In this document: positions 25,140-30,607 of the stretch, in pieces
How the letters are laid out: each line of letters begins with the position of its first letter
Numbering within the stretch: the first letter of the stretch is position 1
NCBI RefSeq assembly: GCF_023716945.1
Contig: NZ_JAMQQF010000019.1
Span: 1-33,391, forward strand
Length of the DNA stretch: 33,391 bases
Direction of reading: 5' to 3'
Source of the DNA: Frankia sp. AiPs1
GTDB taxonomy: Bacteria > Actinomycetota > Actinomycetes > Frankiales > Frankiaceae
Position numbers and translations under genes: made by a program
The notes under the pieces: model-generated
What the model saw: only the letters and a program-made list of their open reading frames with translations
Databases searched by the model: none
What the model was told of the DNA's origin: nothing

Positions 25140-26213
25140 GTGACCCGTATCGCCGTTGATCTGCTTGGGGAGGGGCTCCCTGTCGGGCCCCTCCTTGAGG
25201 CGTTGCCTACCGCGTTGGATGCGGACCCGCGCTTGGTGCTGATCCTTGTTTCGCCGGCAGAGGGTGTTCGTGATGAGCTGGCGCGGCTCGGCATCTTGGC
25301 TGGCGAAAGAGTGTTGCTGAGATCAGCTACCCGCACAGTGGCGGGGGGACCTGAGGCCCTTCGCGAGGTCCGTTCGCGTAAGGATGCCGGTGTCCGGGTG
25401 GCGGCCCGGTTGGCCCGTGCGGGCGACGCTGATGCGATGGTCTCCATCGCGCCCATCGAGTCGGTCGTTGCTGCTGCCCAGTTCACCCACGGACTGCTTC
25501 CCGGCGCCACGCGAGCGGTGCTAGCGGCAATCCTCGGTCGACAGGACGCGGGTGTCGTGTTGTGTGACGCCGGATCGGCCGGCGGGGTAACGGCCGACGA
25601 GCTTGCCCAGTCCGCGCTGCTGGGCAGCGCCTACGCGGCCTTGCGGTTCGCGGTGGACGCACCCCGGATCGGGTTGCTGGCACCGCGCGAAGCGTTGTTG
25701 GATCCGCCGCGGCGTCTCGCCGACGAGCTGCTTCGGTCGCTCGATCTGAACTATGTCGGCCCGTGCACGGTGGAAAGTGTTCTCGCCCGATCTGAGCGGG
25801 CAGATCAGGATCGGGCGGCCGATGGCTGGTCTTCAGTAGCGGGCTCAGACCGGCGGCTGGAGGTTGCGGTGACTGACGGTTATACCGGTGATGTCGTGCT
25901 GTCGACCGTCCGAGGTGTATCGAGCTGGGAACGTCGAAATACTGCCGGCGGCACGGACGCCGACCTGGATCCGGCATGGGGAACGTTGGAAGATCCTGAT
26001 GTGCGAGGGGGAACGATCGTGCTGGGGGTCGACGGTGTCGCGGTCCATGCGGAGCGCACCCAAGGAGGATCCGTGGATGCCGGGGCCGGCGGGCTGCTCG
26101 CCGCGCTGAGGTTGGCGTCGCTGGCTGTGCGCGGGGATCTCGTCCTGCGTACCCGGGCCGCGATGGCGACCCTGGTGGCGCGGCGGCGGGCGCTGGCTGG
26201 GTTGGCCGGATGA
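25140..26213 (+). CDS. plsX: Divergent PlsX-like phosphate acyltransferase
   Basis: PlsX makes acyl-phosphate from acyl-ACP for phospholipid synthesis. 357 residues, near normal. Position after rpmF and before rnc, and pieces such as [68 protein letters not shown] and [18 protein letters not shown] follow the PlsX pattern. Yet key signatures differ: the N-terminal D-AMGGD is DLLGEG, the SAGNTGA loop is [14 protein letters not shown] is CDAGSA, and the GF.GN..LK motif is GYTGDVVLS (Lys replaced by Ser). So it may be a diverged or altered enzyme. GTG start 25140; stop overlaps rnc (ATGA). In actinobacteria plsX here is often weakly conserved and absent in Mycobacterium. Family call good, activity uncertain. 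Confidence 0.75.
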   Translation: MTRIAVDLLGEGLPVGPLLEALPTALDADPRLVLILVSPAEGVRDELARLGILAGERVLLRSATRTVAGGPEALREVRSRKDAGVRVAARLARAGDADAMVSIAPIESVVAAAQFTHGLLPGATRAVLAAILGRQDAGVVLCDAGSAGGVTADELAQSALLGSAYAALRFAVDAPRIGLLAPREALLDPPRRLADELLRSLDLNYVGPCTVESVLARSERADQDRAADGWSSVAGSDRRLEVAVTDGYTGDVVLSTVRGVSSWERRNTAGGTDADLDPAWGTLEDPDVRGGTIVLGVDGVAVHAERTQGGSVDAGAGGLLAALRLASLAVRGDLVLRTRAAMATLVARRRALAGLAG

Positions 26214-27028
26214 CGCGCCATCTTTCGCCTCCCCCGCCACGGGACGGCCTGATCGAGGTTCTCGAGACCGCCATCGATCCGGAGCTACTCGACCGGGCGC
26301 TCACGCACCGTTCCTACGCCTACGAGAAGGGCGGCCTTCCAACCAACGAGCGGTTGGAGTTTCTGGGTGACGCTGTGCTCGGTCTCGTCGTGACCGCCGC
26401 ACTTTTCCTCCGTCATCCGGATCTTCCCGAGGGGCAGCTTGCCAAGCAGCGGGCCTCGGTGGTGAACATGCGGGCGCTCGCCGATGTGGCCCGTGGCATC
26501 GGTCCGAACGGCCTTGGGCCCTACCTGCTGCTCGGCCGGGGGGAGGAGACGACCGGAGGCCGCGACAAGGCGAGCATTCTGGCCGACACCCTTGAGGCCA
26601 TCATCGGGGCGGTCTATCTCTCGGCTGGCCTCGACGCGGCCTCCGTCTTCGTGCATCGCCTGTTCGATCCATTGTTGGACGAGGCTGCGGGTCGCGGCGC
26701 CGGGCTGGACTGGAAGACGTCATTGCAGGAGCAGACGGCCCTGCTCGCTCTCGGACCACCCGAGTATGTGGTCGAGGAGGCCGGTCCCGACCACGCCAAG
26801 AGATTCACCGCGCACGCACGCATCGCCGGCGAGCCACTGGGCGAGGGCGAGGGCGGCAGCAAGAAGGAAGCGGAGCAACGGGCCGCGGCGGCGGCTTTCG
26901 CCGTGCTGGAGAGTCGAGCGGCCGCGGCGGCGCAGCAGGATCGGGACGGCGGTCCGCCCGGCCCCGGCGTACTCGGCGATGCTTCCGTGGCAGGTCAACT
27001 GGACCGGGGGCAGGTCTCGGGCCGCTGA
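26210..27028 (+). CDS. rnc: Ribonuclease III
   Basis: Cleaves double-stranded RNA, including rRNA precursors. 272 residues. Catalytic domain with signature [16 protein letters not shown] (residues about 46-61) and [15 protein letters not shown] holding the second Asp/Glu pair; the dsRNA-binding domain follows ([11 protein letters not shown] ... [16 protein letters not shown]). A tail of about 35 residues, Gly/Pro-rich, ends the protein. ATG at 26210 overlaps plsX by four bases. Confidence 0.96.
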   Translation: MTRHLSPPPPRDGLIEVLETAIDPELLDRALTHRSYAYEKGGLPTNERLEFLGDAVLGLVVTAALFLRHPDLPEGQLAKQRASVVNMRALADVARGIGPNGLGPYLLLGRGEETTGGRDKASILADTLEAIIGAVYLSAGLDAASVFVHRLFDPLLDEAAGRGAGLDWKTSLQEQTALLALGPPEYVVEEAGPDHAKRFTAHARIAGEPLGEGEGGSKKEAEQRAAAAAFAVLESRAAAAAQQDRDGGPPGPGVLGDASVAGQLDRGQVSGR

Positions 27029-27121
27029 GGCGACCACCGACTGCCCGTCCGGACGTACCGTTTCGCACGGATGGGTCGGGACCGGTTCCGACCCTGACGC
27101 CGCCCCCGACGGTCGGAGATC

Positions 27122-28093
27122 ATGCCAGAGCTACCAGAGGTGGAAGTCGTGCGCCGCGGGCTGCAGCGCGGTGTCGTCGGCCGGGTCATCGCGTCGGCTG
27201 AGGTGTCTCACCCGCGTGCGGTCCGCCGTCATGCGGGCGGCGCAGCTGATTTTTCCGCCCTGCTCGTCGGACGGCGGGTGACGGCCGCGAGACGCCGGGG
27301 CAAGTACCTTTGGCTCGCGCTGCGCACGGACCCCGCGGCCGTCGCGGCGGTTCCGGCCGGGGCGCTGGCGCTGACGGCCGAGCCGATGTCAGAAAGTATG
27401 CCGGTGGGCCTGCCCGTGCCGGAGTGCTCCTCGCCGCGCGCCCCCGACGACGCCCTGATCGCGCACCTCGGCATGAGTGGTCAACTACTTGTGGTGCCGC
27501 CGACGGCTCCGGATCAGAAGCACCTGCGGATCCGTTTCACCTTCCTTGACGGAGGCCGGGAACTGCGGTTCGTCGACCAGCGGACCTTCGGCGGTCTGGC
27601 AGTGGCGGTCGGTGGTGGGGAGCTGCCCGAGCCGGTCGCTCACATCGCCCGGGACCCGCTTGATCCCGCCTTCGACGAGGACCTCGTCGTCCGACGGCTG
27701 CGCGAGCGCCGTACCGGCGTCAAACGGGCACTGCTCGACCAGACGCTGATCAGCGGGGTGGGCAACATCTATGCGGACGAGGCGCTGTGGGCGGCCAGGA
27801 TGCACTATGCCCGTCCGACGGAGACGTTGACCCGCCCCGAGATCCGTCGGCTGCTGGGCTGCGTCCACAAGGTCATGATTGCGGCCCTCGACGCGGGCGG
27901 GACGTCCTTCGACAGGTTGTATGTCTCGACCGAGGGGGTCAGCGGACTGTTCGACCGGTCACTGGAGGTCTACGGTCGCGCGGGCCTGCTCTGCGGCCGG
28001 TGCGGGGACACGATCCGCCGGGACGCCTTCATGAACAGATCCAGCTTCACCTGCCCCACCTGCCAGCGCCCGCCTCGCCACCCCAGGTGGTAG
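27122..28093 (+). CDS. mutM: Formamidopyrimidine-DNA glycosylase
   Basis: Fpg/MutM excises 8-oxoguanine and other oxidised purines. 323 residues, about 40 more than usual. N-terminal [13 protein letters not shown] supplies the catalytic Pro and Glu; Lys61 in RRGKYLWL; the helix-two-turn-helix has [17 protein letters not shown]; and a zinc finger [19 protein letters not shown]... CPTCQ ends the protein. The extra length is a Pro/Ala-rich insert at about residues 70-108 between KYLWLAL and [16 protein letters not shown] 27122 with GGAG six bases upstream. 93 bp after rnc; a hairpin follows. Confidence 0.96.
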   Translation: MPELPEVEVVRRGLQRGVVGRVIASAEVSHPRAVRRHAGGAADFSALLVGRRVTAARRRGKYLWLALRTDPAAVAAVPAGALALTAEPMSESMPVGLPVPECSSPRAPDDALIAHLGMSGQLLVVPPTAPDQKHLRIRFTFLDGGRELRFVDQRTFGGLAVAVGGGELPEPVAHIARDPLDPAFDEDLVVRRLRERRTGVKRALLDQTLISGVGNIYADEALWAARMHYARPTETLTRPEIRRLLGCVHKVMIAALDAGGTSFDRLYVSTEGVSGLFDRSLEVYGRAGLLCGRCGDTIRRDAFMNRSSFTCPTCQRPPRHPRW

Positions 28094-28104
28094 GCTTCGA
28101 TCAA

Positions 28105-28147
28105 ACGTTCGAAGACGGGAGCCTCCTCAGGAGGTGATCTCGAACGT
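28105..28147 (+). terminator. mutM: Nested hairpin after mutM, probable terminator
   Basis: Outer arms ACGTTCGA (28105-28112) and TCGAACGT (28140-28147) and inner arms CCTCCT (28122-28127) and AGGAGG (28129-28134) are both perfect. It lies 11 bp after the mutM stop. The 3' inner arm is part of AGGAGGTGATC (28129-28139), the full complement of the 16S rRNA 3' end. Confidence 0.5.
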
Positions 28148-28300
28148 AGCAGCGTGAGGGCGGTGAGAGCCCGACCCCCGCGCTGACTCATACTGTCGCC
28201 TCATCCGGGGCCGAGTCGGGGTTGCTCCCGGCTCGGTGAGGCACCACCGACGGCGTCGGGTCGTGCTTTGGGCGCCCGAGGCGAGAGGGACGGAGATGCC

Positions 28301-29065
28301 ATGAATCCGGATGCGCTGCTCGGCCGGGTGCGGAAACTTTTGGCGATGGCGGAGGCCGAGGGGCTCACCGAGGCCGCCAGGGAGACATACAACGTCAAGG
28401 CGGCCGAGCTCATCGCACAGTATGGGATCGACCGCGCGCTCATCGAGGAGGCTGAGCCGACCCGGGTCGCGGCCGCAGACCTTGTGGTTGCCGTCGACTC
28501 GCCCTACGCCCGAGACAAGGTCTCGCTGTTGGCGAGCATCGCAGCCTCGCTTGGATGCCGGCTCGTGCATCGCACGGTTCGCCGTGACGACGGGACGGAG
28601 CATTCTGCGCACCTTTTCGGCATGGATGCGGACATCCGCCGCGTGCAGTTGTTGTTCACCTCGCTGCTTGTGCAGCAGGCACACGGATTGGCCGTCACGC
28701 GCCCGCCGCGGCACGAGGACCCGAGAGCGTTCCGCCGGTCGTGGATGGCCGGGTTCGCCCTGGCCGTCGCGCAGCGGTTGGCCCGTACGGAGCGGGCGGC
28801 CCGCGAGCGAGCCCAGGCTCAGCAGCGGGCGGCGGAGGACGACGGCTTGGGGAGCCGTCCCTCGGTCGGGGTGGTCCTGGCCGACCGGAGCCAGCGGGTG
28901 GACGCGCATCTCGCCAGGGTCTATCCGCGCTTGCGGACACCGCGGGCGCGTCAGCTCTCCGGCAGCGGCGGTCAGGCAGGCTACCTGGCCGGCGAGCGAG
29001 CCGATCTCGGGCTCGGCAACCGGGTGCCCGGTCGGGTCTCGCCAGCGATCGGCTCGCGTGGATAG
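28301..29065 (+). CDS. DUF2786 protein
   Basis: 254-residue protein with the DUF2786 motif at the N-terminus (about 5-48: LLGRVRKLLAMAEAEG ... ELIAQYGIDRALI). The middle has KVSLLASIAASLGCRLVH and LQLLFTSLLVQQ-like helices; the region around 140-190 is Arg/Ala-rich and helical (AFRRSWMAGFALAVAQRLAR), followed by GGQAGYLAGERADLGLGN. The family's function is unknown. ATG at 28301 has GGAG about six bases upstream. Cytosolic by sequence. Convergent with the small lipoprotein gene, 17 bp apart. Confidence 0.85.
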   Translation: MNPDALLGRVRKLLAMAEAEGLTEAARETYNVKAAELIAQYGIDRALIEEAEPTRVAAADLVVAVDSPYARDKVSLLASIAASLGCRLVHRTVRRDDGTEHSAHLFGMDADIRRVQLLFTSLLVQQAHGLAVTRPPRHEDPRAFRRSWMAGFALAVAQRLARTERAARERAQAQQRAAEDDGLGSRPSVGVVLADRSQRVDAHLARVYPRLRTPRARQLSGSGGQAGYLAGERADLGLGNRVPGRVSPAIGSRG

Positions 29066-29082
29066 ATGACGGATCTTCCTGG

Positions 29083-29409
29083 CTAGAGCTTGCCGCCTGG
29101 AAGGTTGGGAACCGCGGTCTGCGTGGGGCCGGAGGTCCGTGGCGGAGCGTAGCCAGGTCCGATGATCTTATCGGCGCCGTCGACCGGCTCCGGCGTCACA
29201 TGTCGATCACCGTCGCTGCTTGCGTGCGGGACGGGTAGCGACCCACCGTCCTGGGAGAAGTTCTGCCCGCAACCGCTGATCAGCAGTGCCGACCCGAGGG
29301 CTCCGCAGACGAGTGCCACGGCGGTGGACCTGCGGCGGGAACGCGGTCTCAGCGACCGCACCCGTTGCAGGTCCACCGGCCGTCGCGCCTCGCTCGATCG
29401 GCCTGCCAT
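29083..29409 (-). CDS. Small putative lipoprotein, no known domain
   Basis: 108 residues from ATG 29409 (116 from an in-frame GTG at 29433). An Arg-rich start (LRPRSRRRSTAVAL), a hydrophobic stretch (VCGALGSALLIS) and a lipobox LISGC at about residue 49 predict a lipid-anchored surface protein. The mature part is short, Pro/Gly-rich and ends TQTAVPNLPGGKL; I recognise no family. Third codon positions are G/C-rich, supporting real coding on this strand. The long upstream frame to 29796 is antisense to acylphosphatase and is not used. Divergent from acyP. Confidence 0.65.
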   Translation of the reverse strand: MAGRSSEARRPVDLQRVRSLRPRSRRRSTAVALVCGALGSALLISGCGQNFSQDGGSLPVPHASSDGDRHVTPEPVDGADKIIGPGYAPPRTSGPTQTAVPNLPGGKL

Positions 29410-29433
29410 GTCTGAGAAAGATGAGGTGTCCAC

Positions 29434-29457
29434 GATGGGCTGTACCCTACCGTGCTG
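29434..29457. promoter_or_regulatory. Very short divergent spacer with overlapping -10-like boxes
   Basis: TACCCT (29443-29448, plus) and TAGGGT (29449-29444, minus) both fit TANNNT and sit inside GTACCCTAC. The starts on either side are 24-48 bp apart, so the transcripts may be leaderless or nearly so. Weak evidence; no -35 defined. Confidence 0.3.
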
Positions 29458-29769
29458 ATGAGCGAGGTACCCATCAAGCAGGCGGCGGCTGGCCCGACCG
29501 TGGTCCGCTTCACGGCTCGTGTCGTCGGCCGTGTTCAGGGCGTCGGTTTTCGTGACTACGTGCGTACCCGTGGCCGCCGGCTCGGCCTGGTGGGAACGGC
29601 CACCAATATGCCCGATGGCGCCGTCGTGGTGATTGCGGAGGGCGCTGCGCCCGCATGCCAGAACCTTGCCCGCCTGCTCATGACGGGTCACACCCCCGGT
29701 TGGACGGACCGTGTCGAGGTGGTGTGGCAGAGGGCACAGGGCGATCTGGCCGACTTTCGCCGGAAGTGA
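29458..29769 (+). CDS. acyP: Acylphosphatase
   Basis: Hydrolyses carboxyl-phosphate bonds. 103 residues with the family core: VVGRVQGVGFRDYVRTRGRRLGL (catalytic Arg in GVGFR) and GTATNMPDGAVVVIAEG with the catalytic Asn. GTG 29452 could also be the start; ATG 29458 (MSEVPIKQ) is used. Its place near mutM and before smc is the same in Mycobacterium. Confidence 0.92.
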   Translation: MSEVPIKQAAAGPTVVRFTARVVGRVQGVGFRDYVRTRGRRLGLVGTATNMPDGAVVVIAEGAAPACQNLARLLMTGHTPGWTDRVEVVWQRAQGDLADFRRK

Positions 29770-29982
29770 CTGCTTGCGGACACTGTGCTGGCCCAACTGT
29801 CGTCAGGATGACGGTCGAGTTTTTGCGTGTTCACCGGATCGGTCGTGGGTCATGTGGCATGCTCTTGACTTTCGGTCACTCGGCGTGGGACTCTAGAGCC
29901 ATTGTTTGGGGCGCACTTTGATCTGTTCGGATCTTGTGTTGTCCGACACCCACTAGGTCACTCATCGTGGAGGACCATCACT

Positions 29983-30180
29983 ATGGCGAAGGCCCTTTTC
30001 GGCCACGTCGGTTCCGGCAGCGACCTGCGTCTCTCCTACGAGGTACGCCGGCTCCGTGCTCGAGTTGCGGAGCTTGAGGCTGAACTGACTCGAGTACGCG
30101 ACGTCAACGAGGCACTGGTCGGAGGTGTCGACGTACCGGAGGATGTCCGGGCACTCGACGCCGAGCCGGCCTACAGCTGA
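29983..30180 (+). CDS. Small coiled-coil protein upstream of smc, function unknown
   Basis: 65 residues: MAKALFGHVGSGSDLRLSYE, then a charged helix VRRLRARVAELEAELTRVRD with heptad leucines, then an acidic tail (GGVDVPEDVRALDAEPAYS). I recall similar 60-70-residue proteins beginning MAKALLGHVGG in Streptomyces and other actinobacteria, with no known function (from memory, not checked). The ATG at 29983 has GGAGG nine bases before it; the frame is open 27 codons further but without homology. A strong terminator directly follows, so it is probably transcribed alone and well. A possible -35 TTGACT lies at 29865-29870. Confidence 0.82.
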   Translation: MAKALFGHVGSGSDLRLSYEVRRLRARVAELEAELTRVRDVNEALVGGVDVPEDVRALDAEPAYS

Positions 30181-30198
30181 ACCGCAAGTTCGGCTAAC

Positions 30199-30224
30199 GG
30201 GGCGTTTCCTGCGAGGAACGCCCC
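30199..30224 (+). terminator. Strong terminator after the coiled-coil gene
   Basis: GGGGCGTT (30199-30206) pairs with AACGCCCC (30217-30224); a one-base bulge, then CCT/AGG closes on a GCG loop. It begins 19 bp after the stop and is followed by TTCGT. Confidence 0.88.
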
Positions 30225-30265
30225 TTCGTACTGCCTGCACCCAGCTTCTAGCGATTTGCGAGCCT

Positions 30266-30293
30266 CAGTATGTGCGTGATCAGCTACATACTG
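30266..30293. promoter_or_regulatory. 28-bp dyad, candidate operator upstream of smc
   Basis: CAGTATGT (30266-30273), GCG, TGATCA (30277-30282), GCT, ACATACTG (30286-30293). Outer arms and the central hexamer are both perfectly symmetric about the same centre, 22 of 28 bases. It is AT-richer than its surroundings, not followed by a U-run, and lies 42 bp after a terminator, so it looks like a protein-binding site rather than a terminator. Confidence 0.55.
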
Positions 30294-30378
30294 TAGTCGA
30301 GGTGTCGCTTGGGCGGGGGCGGTCGTCAAGGCGTCAGGGTCATCGTTCGGGGGTGAAATCCTAGCGCGACCCTGGAGT

Positions 30379-30417
30379 GCTGCGATGTCCGTCCCCGTTC
30401 GGGGGCTGGGACGCAGC
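30379..30417 (+). other. Two-part hairpin in the smc leader region
   Basis: Outer arms GCTGCG (30379-30384) / CGCAGC (30412-30417) and inner arms CCCCG (30393-30397) / CGGGG (30400-30404) with internal loops. Could be a transcript-end hairpin or a leader fold. Confidence 0.3.
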
Positions 30418-30502
30418 GATGGTCTTGTCGCAATCCTGGCCAGACGCGTTACTTTTCCGGCTCCGCAGGCCCTGTTGAGGGTATGGCTGCGGAGTGTAGC
30501 CG

Positions 30503-30508
30503 TATGAT
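30503..30508 (+). promoter_or_regulatory. -10-like box, possible smc promoter
   Basis: TATGAT differs from the consensus by one base; a TTGAGG at 30475-30480 is 22 bp away, longer than usual. Predicted start near 30515, giving a leader of about 90 nt. Confidence 0.35.
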
Positions 30509-30607
30509 CGCTTTGCGCCGCTCGATAGGATGGATCCATCCCACCGTCGGCTGATCCCGGCCATCCGTCACCAGTCCGGCGAGCCCTCCTCACCGCTCCG
30601 GAGACCG

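Larger units (their letters stand above)
30225..30607. other. Regulatory stretch upstream of smc
   Basis: No gene. Contains the 28-bp dyad (30266-30293), a larger hairpin (30379-30417) and a TATGAT -10-like box (30503-30508). An in-frame ATG at 30530 would extend SMC by 26 residues, but the added part is not SMC-like. Confidence 0.5.

Noticed and set aside
28127-28909. Minus-strand frame over the DUF2786 gene
   Set aside because: Shadow; no domain, and its end falls in the hairpin after mutM.
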